9,256 bases of DNA, from contig CALMDI010000827.1 of the NCBI GenBank assembly GCA_937864975.1, positions 1 through 9,256 of the forward strand, given 5' to 3'. Below, in pieces: positions 1-6,601 of the stretch (the stretch's first letter is position 1; every line of letters begins with the position of its first letter). The stretch comes from an uncultured Chloroflexota bacterium (lineage in GTDB: Bacteria > Chloroflexota > Anaerolineae > Aggregatilineales > Phototrophicaceae). The notes below the pieces were generated by a model. The model made no database searches, was not told the DNA's origin, and was given only the letters and a program-made list of their open reading frames with translations. A program made the position numbers and the translations under genes.

Positions 1-1221
1 CGTATACAGGCGCAGATCGATCAGATTCTGGCGCGCGTCCACGACGGCGGGCGGATTAGCTACGACGAAGGCTTGCTGCTCTACGAGCACGCCGACCTGC
101 TCGATCTGGCGGAGGCGGCAAACGCGCGCCGCCAGCAGTTGAATCCCGGCAATCTGGTGACGTATCTGGTCGACCGAAACATCAATTACACCAACGTCTG
201 CGTGACCGACTGCCAGTTCTGCAATTTCTACGCGCTGCCGGGCGACACATCGAAGGGCTACGTCAACAGTAAAGCCGTGCTCGGCAAGAAGATCGAGGAA
301 ACGCTGGCGCTCGGCGGCACGCGCATTCTGATGCAGGGCGGGCACAACCCCGATTTGCCCTTCAGCTACTACATCGACCTCGTCGGCTGGATTCACCAGA
401 CGTATCCCGATATCGAGATCAACGCCTTTTCGCCCAGCGAAGTCGATTACATGAGCCAGATCAGCGGCGAAAGCTGGCACAGCGTCCTGACACAGTTGCA
501 GGCGGTCGGCTTGCAGGGCTTGCCGGGGGGTGGCGGCGAAATTCTGGACGACGAAATCCGCAAGCGCGTCAGCCCGAAGAAGATCATGACCGACGACTGG
601 TTCGGCGTGATGAAGGTGGCGCACGCGCTTGGCTTGACGACGACGGCGACGATGGTGATTGGCTTCCGCGAGGAGCTGCGCCACCGCATGAATCACTTCC
701 GCCGCCTGCGCGACGAGCAGGAGGACAGCCTCGCCCGCTTCGGCAATGGGTTCAACGCCTTCATTAGCTGGACGGTGCAGATCGAGAACACGCCGCTGGC
801 GCGCAGCCGCTTTGCCAGCGAGTACGGCGGCACGAGCACCGAATACCTGCGCCACACGGCGGTCGCGCGCATCTTCCTCGACAACCTGCCGCACATCTCG
901 GCAAGCTGGCCTACGCAGGGCGCGAAGGTCGGGCAGATGGCGCTCCACTTCGGCTGCGACGACTTCGGCTCGACCATGATCGAGGAAAATGTCGTCTCGG
1001 CGGCGGGCGCGATTACGAAGGTCAGCCCGGTCATGGAACCGCAGGAAATTCACCGCCAGATTCGCACGGCGGGTTTCATTCCCGCCAAGCGCGACACGCA
1101 GTACCACGTGCTGCGCGTTTACGAAGACCCGGCGGAGGACGCCACCCTCACGCGCCTTTCGGAAATCCGCAAGGAGAACGCAGCGGGGGATAGCTGGCAG
1201 CCGATCTCGATCATCAATTAG
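1..1221 (+). CDS. mqnC: Cyclic dehypoxanthinyl futalosine synthase MqnC (5' end outside window)
   Basis: Radical SAM enzyme of the futalosine route to menaquinone; MqnC cyclises dehypoxanthine futalosine to its spiro product in the cytoplasm. The frame is open from base 1, so the gene starts upstream and at least 406 residues are visible; the TTG at 73 is an internal Leu, not the start. The cluster motif CVTDCQFCNF carries the three Cys codons at 199, 211 and 220. Family blocks follow in order: ALGGT..LMQGGHNPDLPF, FSPSEV, LPGGGGEIL, RVSPKK, TTATMVIGF, ASWPTQGAKVGQ and DDFGSTMIEENVVSAAGA. The GGHNPDLPF and PGGGGEIL blocks favour MqnC over CofH or MqnE; this is a motif-level judgement. A terminator follows 25 bp after the stop, so this is the last gene of its transcript. 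No other menaquinone gene is in the window. Confidence 0.93.
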   Translation, partial: RIQAQIDQILARVHDGGRISYDEGLLLYEHADLLDLAEAANARRQQLNPGNLVTYLVDRNINYTNVCVTDCQFCNFYALPGDTSKGYVNSKAVLGKKIEETLALGGTRILMQGGHNPDLPFSYYIDLVGWIHQTYPDIEINAFSPSEVDYMSQISGESWHSVLTQLQAVGLQGLPGGGGEILDDEIRKRVSPKKIMTDDWFGVMKVAHALGLTTTATMVIGFREELRHRMNHFRRLRDEQEDSLARFGNGFNAFISWTVQIENTPLARSRFASEYGGTSTEYLRHTAVARIFLDNLPHISASWPTQGAKVGQMALHFGCDDFGSTMIEENVVSAAGAITKVSPVMEPQEIHRQIRTAGFIPAKRDTQYHVLRVYEDPAEDATLTRLSEIRKENAAGDSWQPISIIN

Positions 1222-1244
1222 CGCTGCTACGGCTCAGGCAAACG

Positions 1245-1273
1245 AGAGAGTGACCCCACCCGGTCGCTCTTTT
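1245..1273 (+). terminator. Rho-independent terminator of mqnC
   Basis: A 9-bp stem (1247-1255 with 1262-1270, one G-U pair) closes a 6-base loop CCACCC and runs into TTTT (1270-1273). It lies 25 bp past the mqnC stop on the same strand. Confidence 0.85.
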
Positions 1274-1282
1274 CATGTCTTA

Positions 1283-1336
1283 ACAAACGCTTCGATGTTT
1301 CAAAATCGAAATACGATCCCCGTGTTACAAACGCTT
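1283..1336. promoter_or_regulatory. Operator-like palindrome and 10-bp direct repeats upstream of the KTSC gene
   Basis: ACAAACGCTT occurs twice, at 1283-1292 and 1327-1336, exactly 44 bp apart. Between them, starting at the last bases of the first copy, is the palindrome TTCGAT-N8-ATCGAA (1291-1310), in which two of the four inner positions also pair. A poor sigma70-like pair, TTACAA (1325-1330) and TACACT (1350-1355) with a 19-bp spacer, overlaps the second copy. The layout resembles a regulated promoter, but the regulator is unknown. Confidence 0.35.
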
Positions 1337-1365
1337 AACAGCCGTCCCTTACACTGATCCAAAGT

Positions 1366-1375
1366 GGAGAAGGAG
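1366..1375 (+). promoter_or_regulatory. Ribosome binding site of the KTSC gene
   Basis: A purine run, GGAGAAGGAG, ends 8 bp before the ATG at 1384 and fixes that start. Confidence 0.75.
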
Positions 1376-1383
1376 AACCGGCG

Positions 1384-1650
1384 ATGCAGCGACAGGAGTT
1401 GTGGTCGGGGAATCTGCGCTCCGTAGGGTACGACCCGACGGCGTGGGTGCTGGAAATCGAATTCGCGCGCGGCAGCATTTACCAGTATTACGGCGTGCCG
1501 CCGACTGTCTATAACCGTTTCCTGGAAGCCCGGTCGTATGGGGTCTACTTCGCCAGGCATATCCGCAACGTCTACCGTTACCGCCGCGTCCCCGCCATGT
1601 CCAGCCTGTTCGAGCCGGACGAGGAACCGGAAGTGGAATACGAGACCTAG
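1384..1650 (+). CDS. KTSC-domain small protein
   Basis: This 88-residue protein matches the KTSC domain, a roughly 60-residue module named after the C-terminus of some lysyl-tRNA synthetases and also found alone in bacteria. Its function is unknown; RNA binding has been suggested for the family. Visible features are the N-terminal strand NLRSVGYDP (about residues 10-18), the central YQYYGVPP block with the family YxY pattern, and a C-terminal YFARHIRNVYRYRRV block. The usual S-K-G before YF is replaced by S-Y-G. Residues 73-88 are an acidic tail rich in Glu and Asp. The ATG is well supported by GGAG at 1372-1375, 8 bp upstream. The gene stands alone, downstream of a terminator, and converges on a CoiA-like nuclease gene with 3 bp between stop codons. 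Confidence 0.85.
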   Translation: MQRQELWSGNLRSVGYDPTAWVLEIEFARGSIYQYYGVPPTVYNRFLEARSYGVYFARHIRNVYRYRRVPAMSSLFEPDEEPEVEYET

Positions 1651-1653
1651 CCC

Positions 1654-2739
1654 TCACGGTTCGCGCCCGCAGCAGAAGTCGCCGTCGCCGGGGCAGCACC
1701 AGTGCGCCACCGTGCCCGACGCAGGCTCGCGCAGCGTGACGTCCGTTGTGTCGAGTCCGGCGTCGTTTGCCCACGACGCGGGCGACACCGACAGCGCTTC
1801 AGGATCGAGCTTCTCGTCGCAGGCGGGGCAGCCGAAGGAAAAGGCGACGATGCCTGTCTGTGCATCGGGACGCGGCTTGATCGTCCCCATCCGCAATTCC
1901 CGCCCCACTTCACTCACGCGATATGCCGCTACAGCCGCGCGCACGTCCGGGTGAAAGCGGTAACTCGCCTCGTCGCCTGCCTTGAAGCGTATCCCACACG
2001 CGGCGGTCTGCGTTGCATCGACGGCATAAACGTGCGCCCGTTGCCCGCACGCCGGACAGTGCATTTCTCTAAAATGCAGCCGAAGCCGCGTCGTCTCGCT
2101 CCGCGCCATTTCACAAAAGCGCACGCGCCACGAAAGCAGCGCCGTGACAAACTCCCTCAGGCGGTGCAGGCGGTTGTTGAGCGCCACGCTAAACGAGCCA
2201 TCGGCGTTGACGTAGAGGTGGAACAGCGGCAGCTCGCGCCGCGCCTGAAGCTCCAGCGCGCCGTCGAAACCATCGCGGTGCAGGGGCGCGGGCGGGCGAC
2301 GGAAAAACCAGCAGCCGCGCACGTGGTCGCGTTCGTACCGCCGCTGACGCATCAGCGCGTCGCGCAGCCGCAGGAAACTCCATTGGACTTCAAACGCGAT
2401 TCGCGCCGAACCGCGCGCCGCCAGCACATCGGCGCGCCAATCGTCACCGATCACCTCCGTCAGGGCATGGTAGCCTGCCGATTGACACGCGAGCACAATA
2501 TCCGCCTTGGCGCGCAGGTGTTCGAGCGTTTCCCCTTTCGAAACACACTCCGCGCCCTGCTTGTGCGCGAAGTGCTTGGTGCCATATTTGCTCTTGCGAA
2601 GGTAGCCTTCGACGTTGCAGCAGGGCAGAACGACGCGCAGGTCATCGTCGCTCACGCGCTTACGCAGCGCTTCCCACGCCTCGTCGTCCAGCAGCGGCGC
2701 GATCACGTCGACGCCGTCGATTATCGCTCTCAGGGGCAT
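1654..2739 (-). CDS. CoiA-like protein with PD-(D/E)xK-type nuclease domain
   Basis: Resembles the competence protein CoiA family, linked in Gram-positive bacteria to processing or recombination of DNA taken up by the cell; a role in transformation here is inference. The chosen ATG gives 361 residues. The same frame is open upstream to 2883, but that extension has no family character and would span the predicted promoter. Visible parts: a Cys/His module (C40, C41, then HFAH at 56-59 and C65); a nuclease-like core with E70/E73, D104 and E117-V-Q119; a GCWFFRR block (142-148); zinc-ribbon cysteines C228, C231 and C248; another CPAC (304-307); and a tail with C348-C349 and C356-C357. The ExQ ending in place of ExK is seen in some members of the nuclease superfamily. 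No com or recombination gene is adjacent. It diverges from the GT-C gene and converges on the KTSC gene. Confidence 0.8.
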   Translation of the reverse strand: MPLRAIIDGVDVIAPLLDDEAWEALRKRVSDDDLRVVLPCCNVEGYLRKSKYGTKHFAHKQGAECVSKGETLEHLRAKADIVLACQSAGYHALTEVIGDDWRADVLAARGSARIAFEVQWSFLRLRDALMRQRRYERDHVRGCWFFRRPPAPLHRDGFDGALELQARRELPLFHLYVNADGSFSVALNNRLHRLREFVTALLSWRVRFCEMARSETTRLRLHFREMHCPACGQRAHVYAVDATQTAACGIRFKAGDEASYRFHPDVRAAVAAYRVSEVGRELRMGTIKPRPDAQTGIVAFSFGCPACDEKLDPEALSVSPASWANDAGLDTTDVTLREPASGTVAHWCCPGDGDFCCGREP

Positions 2740-2771
2740 CCATCGCTCGCAGACAACTCGAAGTGAGCGCC

Positions 2772-2780
2772 ATCTTAGCA
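2772..2780 (-). promoter_or_regulatory. Extended -10 promoter of the CoiA-like gene
   Basis: Read on the minus strand, this is TGCTAAGAT: TGn followed by TAAGAT (5 of 6 to TATAAT). Transcription would start near 2765, leaving a leader of about 26 bases before the ATG at 2739. No good -35 is seen, which is usual for extended -10 promoters. Confidence 0.5.
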
Positions 2781-2862
2781 CAGGCGATCTGCGCTCGCAT
2801 GGGCAGGACGGCAGCCGCTCGCTCCCCTCAATACTGGCAAGCGTATACACGCCGGGAGACTT

Positions 2863-2871
2863 TGTTATAAT
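2863..2871 (+). promoter_or_regulatory. Extended -10 promoter of the GT-C glycosyltransferase gene
   Basis: TGTTATAAT contains a consensus -10 (2866-2871) with the TGn extension. The predicted start near 2878 gives a leader of about 24 bases. No strong ribosome binding site precedes the ATG at 2902. This and the minus-strand promoter at 2772-2780 occupy the 162-bp divergent gap. Confidence 0.7.
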
Positions 2872-2901
2872 GGGGCGCACCATCCGTTTTCAGGCGTTCC
2901 A

Positions 2902-4845
2902 ATGACCGATCAACCGCTCTCGTCGTCAGGCGCAACCGATCAGCCCGCCGCGTTCGTGAAGCCCTTGCGCCTGCTGGTGATGGCGCTTGTCTGCGTCATG
3001 GTCGGCTACATCGCCGTCCTGACCGCCGTAGGCGTGTCGCGCACGCTGCGCTCGGAATACGTCGACAACGACTTCGCCAATTACGCCGCCATCGCGCGTG
3101 TCATCGCCGACGGCGGTCTGCCTTACCGCGACCTCTGGACGACCAAGCCGCCGGTCGTTTTTTACGCGCTCACGCCGTTCGTCGCGCTGCTTGGCAATAC
3201 AGTCCTCGCGCTCCAGGTCGCCACACTCGTGCTGGGGGTGGTGTTTATTGGCGTCGCGGCGGGGCTTGCCTGGGAGCTCACCCGGTCGAAAGCGGCGAGC
3301 GCTGTGGCGGCGCTGCTGGCGCTGCTTTACGCGGTGGCGCTTGAAGGACCGGAAACGACCTTTCTGATGGCGACGCTCAGCGCGGCGGCAATGCTGATCG
3401 CCGCGCGCGGGCGCGGGCGTCTCGTCTGGATGCTGACGGCGGGCGCGGTCTTCGCCGTGGCGATCATGGCGAAGCAGCCCGTCGCGATTGAGTTTCCCAT
3501 TTTGCTGGCGCTCGCCGCCTATTTCGCGCCCGGTCGTCGCTGGCGCGCGGCAGGAGGCATCGTCGCGGGTGGGCTGCTTGGGGCGGGCGTCCTCGCCCTG
3601 TGGGCGGTGAGCAACGGGATTGCCGAAGCGATGTGGTTTCGTGCCTTCGAGCAGAACGTTCAGTACGTGATTGCCGAAGATGGGCGCTGGCACTTTCGAG
3701 AGGACGCCTGGGCGCTATTCAATCGTTACTTCCTGCAGCACAGCCTGTTCTACATTCTCCCGCTGGTCGCGTTCAGCGTACCGGCGCTGGTCAGCCTGGG
3801 CGCGCGCGAGCGCCGAAACCGCTTGCTCCTGATTTTAGCGGCGTGGGGCGTGCTGACGTTCATCGGCGCGAGCGTGGGACGCGGCTTCCGACCGCCGTAT
3901 TATCACCAGATGCTGCCCGCGTGGATCAGTCTTGCCGCTACGAGCGTTCTCATCGTTCAACGCCTGCGCCCGCGCTGGCAGCTTCTCCTTGCCGCCGCCG
4001 CGTTTTTGTTCATTTTTTCATTCGACCAGCGATTTCTGCGAACCTTCGGAAGCTGGGAGCCTCGACAGACTGAGGACGAGCAGGCAACCGCCCGTTATCT
4101 CGCCGATCATACGCAAGAAGGCGACTGCCTGTGGGTGTGGGGCGGCATCAGCCTCACCACCTATCTGTCGGGACGCGATTATTGTTCCAGCGCGATTCTC
4201 AGCGGCTTTATGATGGACGAGACGGCGTTTCCCATCGTGCAAAACCGGGTCGACTACCTGCGCGAGCTGATCGCCCGTCCGCCCGCGCTGCACGTTCGCG
4301 ATGCCACCAACTGGGGCTTTTACCCGGAGCTTCAGAATTATGCGGATCGCTATCTGCGCGAGCTTGTCTTCGAGCGCGACAAGTATCAGGTCTACGAAGT
4401 CGATATGTCGGCGTGGCATCCCGCCTACGCGCGCTATGGGAGCGAGATCGCTCTGGTCGGTTACGACCTGATCCCACCGGAGGGCGCCGTCTGCGCGGGC
4501 GACACGCTGACGCTGGCGCTGACATGGGAGCAGCTTCAAACGCCCGCGAGCCAGTACCAGATGTTCGCGCAGATGGTGACGACCGACGAAAGCGCGCAGA
4601 TCGTCGGCTATGACGGCGTTCCCGCCGACGCCCGCCCGACCAATACCTGGGTCGATCCCGGTGAGATTATCCTGGGTGAGCGTTTCGATCTCGCCATCCC
4701 CGCGGACACCGCGCCCGGCGCGTACAAGCTGATCGCGGGACTATACGACGTGGAAACCCTCGACCGGCTCCCGGCGTTTGACGCGCAGGGACAGCCGCTC
4801 GACACCTACGCAGAGCTTCAGACGGTCACCGTCGAGAAGTGCTGA
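2902..4845 (+). CDS. GT-C fold membrane glycosyltransferase (GT39/ArnT-like) with C-terminal beta-sandwich
   Basis: A 647-residue membrane protein of the polyprenyl-phosphate-dependent GT-C class, which moves a sugar from a lipid carrier to an acceptor on the outer face of the membrane; donor and acceptor cannot be read from sequence. A first membrane segment (about 22-45) is followed by an external loop with the acidic pair D55/D57 (VDNDFANY), the usual catalytic position, and LPYRDLWTTKPPVVF (73-87) with the family KPP motif. Further hydrophobic segments lie at about 98-124, 132-147, 153-167, 173-190, 194-209, 218-236, 280-299, 307-324, 337-353 and 359-373. A soluble region follows from about 385. 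Residues 515-645 look like an all-beta domain (TLTLALTWEQ, NTWVDPGEII, APGAYKLIAGLYD), a tail I associate with Chloroflexota glycosyltransferases. It converges with the lipoprotein gene, stops 3 bp apart. Confidence 0.85.
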   Translation: MTDQPLSSSGATDQPAAFVKPLRLLVMALVCVMVGYIAVLTAVGVSRTLRSEYVDNDFANYAAIARVIADGGLPYRDLWTTKPPVVFYALTPFVALLGNTVLALQVATLVLGVVFIGVAAGLAWELTRSKAASAVAALLALLYAVALEGPETTFLMATLSAAAMLIAARGRGRLVWMLTAGAVFAVAIMAKQPVAIEFPILLALAAYFAPGRRWRAAGGIVAGGLLGAGVLALWAVSNGIAEAMWFRAFEQNVQYVIAEDGRWHFREDAWALFNRYFLQHSLFYILPLVAFSVPALVSLGARERRNRLLLILAAWGVLTFIGASVGRGFRPPYYHQMLPAWISLAATSVLIVQRLRPRWQLLLAAAAFLFIFSFDQRFLRTFGSWEPRQTEDEQATARYLADHTQEGDCLWVWGGISLTTYLSGRDYCSSAILSGFMMDETAFPIVQNRVDYLRELIARPPALHVRDATNWGFYPELQNYADRYLRELVFERDKYQVYEVDMSAWHPAYARYGSEIALVGYDLIPPEGAVCAGDTLTLALTWEQLQTPASQYQMFAQMVTTDESAQIVGYDGVPADARPTNTWVDPGEIILGERFDLAIPADTAPGAYKLIAGLYDVETLDRLPAFDAQGQPLDTYAELQTVTVEKC

Positions 4846-4848
4846 GCG

Positions 4849-5388
4849 CTATTCCACGACGAACTGCACGTCATAGTCGCTGACGCCGCTCAGCCCGATC
4901 CAGTAGGGGCGCACCAGTTCATACGTGCAGTCGCCATCGACGACGAGCTTGAGGAACAGGAACAGCGTCCGCGCCGTGTCGTCGCGGCGCACGCTCTGCA
5001 CCTGGTGATAGGCGGTGCAGCCCTGCGCCCGGCTCCACGTGCCCGCCAGGATGCGCCCATTGGTGAAGTCGAAGGTTCCGCGTCCCACGGGCTGGCGGCA
5101 TAGCTCGCTGTTATCCGCCAGGTCGAAGAAGCGGGTGAGCTCGTCGGCGGAACGGATGACAAAGGCGCGCCTCGCCGCGTCGTTCGCAGACTCGAAACAG
5201 ATGCCGCTCATGACGGCGCTTTCATCCGTCCACGGGTATTCTGGGGTCGGCGTCGGCAGGCTCGGCGTTCCCGGTCCGGGAGTTGGAGTCGGCGCGGGCG
5301 TTCGCGTCGGTGGAGCCTCGCGCGAGCAGGCAGCGACTGCCAATAGGACGATTATCCCAGTGATGCAGCCGAAAGCATAACGAGGCAT
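4849..5388 (-). CDS. Lipoprotein with Pro/Thr linker and a possible PrcB_C-like domain
   Basis: A predicted lipoprotein of 179 residues. From the ATG at 5388 the product has a basic N-terminus, a hydrophobic stretch (about 9-20) and a lipobox V-A-A-C with the acylated Cys at 21. An in-frame ATG 13 codons earlier would put a charged segment before the signal and lie within the promoter, so I reject it. Residues 26-52 are a Pro/Thr-rich linker typical of surface lipoproteins. The globular part (about 59-179) has FVIRSADELTRFFD (76-89), FDFTNGRILAGTW (106-118) and several beta-strand-like stretches. The order, a residue-selection helix, then DF and a strand, then a Gly-rich stretch, faintly recalls the PrcB_C domain; this is weak. 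Four more cysteines (64, 97, 124, 154) could form two disulphides. Function unknown. Confidence 0.8.
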   Translation of the reverse strand: MPRYAFGCITGIIVLLAVAACSREAPPTRTPAPTPTPGPGTPSLPTPTPEYPWTDESAVMSGICFESANDAARRAFVIRSADELTRFFDLADNSELCRQPVGRGTFDFTNGRILAGTWSRAQGCTAYHQVQSVRRDDTARTLFLFLKLVVDGDCTYELVRPYWIGLSGVSDYDVQFVVE

Positions 5389-5414
5389 CTTAACTCGCAG
5401 CCCGCGATAAAGCA

Positions 5415-5449
5415 TGGTATTATGCAAAGAATTGTGGTCCTCTGGTCAA
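5415..5449. promoter_or_regulatory. Overlapping divergent promoters between lipoprotein and phosphoesterase genes
   Basis: On the plus strand TGGTATTAT (5415-5423) is an extended -10, with a start near 5430 and a leader of about 40 bases to the ATG at 5470. On the minus strand CATAAT (5424-5419) is a 5-of-6 match to TATAAT, with TTGACC (5449-5444) as a -35 at a long 19-bp spacing and a leader of about 24 bases to 5388. The two -10 elements share five base pairs. Confidence 0.5.
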
Positions 5450-5469
5450 GCTTCGGTTAAATCGCGTCT

Positions 5470-6201
5470 ATGCGTATTCTCATCATATCGGATATTCATG
5501 CCAATCTCACCGCTCTGGAAACCGTCCTGGACGATGCACAGGCGCAGTGGGACTATGTCTGGTGCCTGGGCGATGTCGTCGGCTACGGACCCGACCCGAA
5601 TGAGTGCGTCGAGCTTCTGCGGACGCTGCCGCATCTGTGTCTCGCCGGAAATCACGACTGGGCGGCGCTCGGCAGGCTCGATATCCGCACGTTCAACCCG
5701 GACGCGCGCAAGGCGGTCAACTGGACGAGCGACACGCTCACGCCGGACAACACCGCCTATCTCGAAGCCCTGCCCACCACGTTCGTCATCGGCGATTATA
5801 CGCTGGCTCACGGAAGCCCACGCGAGCCTGTCTGGGAGTATATTCTGGAACCGCTGATTGCGGCGCTCAACTTCTCTCACTTTGAGACGCCGTACTGTCT
5901 CGTGGGGCACACCCACCAGCCCGTGATCTATGAGCAGGTGTCGGACCAGGGCGAGACGGAAACCATCGCGCCTTCCTACCGCCAGCAGCGGCAGTTGAAT
6001 GGGCGACGGCTGATTATCAATCCCGGCAGTGTCGGGCAGCCACGCGACCAGAACCCGGACGCCGCCTACGCGATTCTGGACGTCGAGACGAATGTCTATG
6101 AAGCGCGGCGCGTGCCCTATGATATTTCGGCGGTCCAGAAGCGAATGCGCCAGAATGACCTGCCGGAACGCTTGATCGCGCGACTGGAACACGGCTGGTA
6201 A
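5470..6201 (+). CDS. Calcineurin-like metallophosphoesterase (Metallophos_2 type)
   Basis: A 243-residue cytoplasmic dinuclear metal phosphoesterase of the YfcE/Metallophos_2 type. Every family motif is present: SDIHAN (D8, H10), GDVVGYGPDPN (D35), GNHD (N61, H62), AHGSP (H114) and GHTHQP (H147, H149), then NPGSVGQPRD. These residues would hold the two metal ions and the phosphate. The length is normal for single-domain bacterial members and there is no signal peptide. The GYGPDPNECV and NPGSVGQPRDQNP blocks are typical of the subgroup often annotated as putative phosphodiesterases; the true substrate is unknown. No clear Shine-Dalgarno sequence precedes the ATG. A strong terminator follows the stop, so this is a one-gene transcript from its own extended -10 promoter. 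Confidence 0.92.
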   Translation: MRILIISDIHANLTALETVLDDAQAQWDYVWCLGDVVGYGPDPNECVELLRTLPHLCLAGNHDWAALGRLDIRTFNPDARKAVNWTSDTLTPDNTAYLEALPTTFVIGDYTLAHGSPREPVWEYILEPLIAALNFSHFETPYCLVGHTHQPVIYEQVSDQGETETIAPSYRQQRQLNGRRLIINPGSVGQPRDQNPDAAYAILDVETNVYEARRVPYDISAVQKRMRQNDLPERLIARLEHGW

Positions 6202-6222
6202 GCGGCTCAACCTCACCAAAGC

Positions 6223-6250
6223 AGGACGATCCATGAGATCGTCCTTTTTA
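6223..6250 (+). terminator. Rho-independent terminator of the phosphoesterase gene
   Basis: A perfect 8-bp stem AGGACGAT/ATCGTCCT (6223-6230 with 6238-6245) around a 7-base loop, continuing into TTTTTA. It lies 21 bp past the stop codon. Confidence 0.92.
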
Positions 6251-6601
6251 TTCCATGTCCCATCGAACACAGCCCGACGAATCGGGTTACTCTATGAATG
6301 CGTCGGAAACCCCGACGAAAATCGCGCGCACCAGGGGTCGGCTGCAACAAGTCGCTCCCGTGAGTCAAGTCCTCCGGCTTAGCCTCAACCGCCGCACTCG
6401 CGCCGGGCAGGACGGTCACCCCGCGGTCAACACCGCAGGCGGCGGCGAAGTGTAAAGGTGAAACATTACGAGTACAATGAGCAGGATGAAGCGGAGCTTC
6501 GTCTCTCCTGACTGTTGTGCAAGAGCGCGTTATTAATACACGATATCATCAAATCGAATGATGCGTTAACTCAACAGCAAGCCGGTGTCAAGGAACGTCC
6601 G
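6251..6601 (+). other. Gap upstream of the fur-like gene with several hairpins; no convincing gene
   Basis: About 350 bp with no supported coding frame. Hairpins are seen at 6273-6286 (CCCGA/TCGGG, loop CGAA), 6301-6317 (CGTCGG/CCGACG, loop AAACC) and 6484-6504 (9-bp stem with two G-U pairs, loop GGA). TACAAT at 6473-6478 could be a -10 with a start near 6485, just where the third hairpin begins; no good -35 accompanies it. From about 6529 the DNA turns AT-rich, with the palindrome TATTAATA (6531-6538) and the half-sites CATCA-N7-TGATG (6547-6563), a possible operator. I compared the region by eye with common riboswitch cores (cobalamin, TPP, SAM, c-di-GMP-I, SAH) and saw no match. Confidence 0.45.
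6590..6594 (+). promoter_or_regulatory. Ribosome binding site of the fur-like gene
   Basis: AAGGA, 7 bp before the ATG at 6602. It supports that start over an in-frame TTG at 6515, which has no such site. Confidence 0.7.

Noticed and set aside
1624..1662. GAACCG/CGGTTC inverted repeat at the KTSC/CoiA junction as a terminator
   Set aside because: Only 6 bp with a 27-base loop and no U-run on either strand.
1702..2766. Plus-strand open frame across the CoiA-like gene (354 codons)
   Set aside because: Low-complexity Arg/Ala/His product with no ribosome site; the minus strand shows nuclease and zinc motifs.
2740..2883. N-terminal extension of the CoiA-like protein to 2883
   Set aside because: Extra 48 residues lack family similarity and would cross both the TGCTAAGAT and TGTTATAAT promoters.
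2926..3693. Minus-strand open frame in the GT-C gene
   Set aside because: Arg/His/Asp-rich shadow of a hydrophobic membrane-protein gene.
5446..6270. Minus-strand open frame across the phosphoesterase gene
   Set aside because: The plus strand has every metallophosphoesterase motif; the antisense product has none and runs through the terminator.
6310..6450. Riboswitch (c-di-GMP-I or cobalamin) in the gap before the fur-like gene
   Set aside because: The CCTCCGG and CGCCGGG segments hint at a c-di-GMP core, but the conserved ACGCAAAGCC block and the cobalamin box are absent.
6255..6455. Possible 66-residue protein after the phosphoesterase terminator
   Set aside because: No ribosome site, start lies at the terminator tail, composition unremarkable and hairpins run through it.
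6474..6540. Short leader peptide from the ATG at 6478
   Set aside because: Only 19 codons, ribosome site too far upstream, no regulatory codon run.
6515..6601. TTG start giving a longer Fur-like protein
   Set aside because: No Shine-Dalgarno sequence; the added residues are outside the family and AAGGA fits the ATG at 6602.
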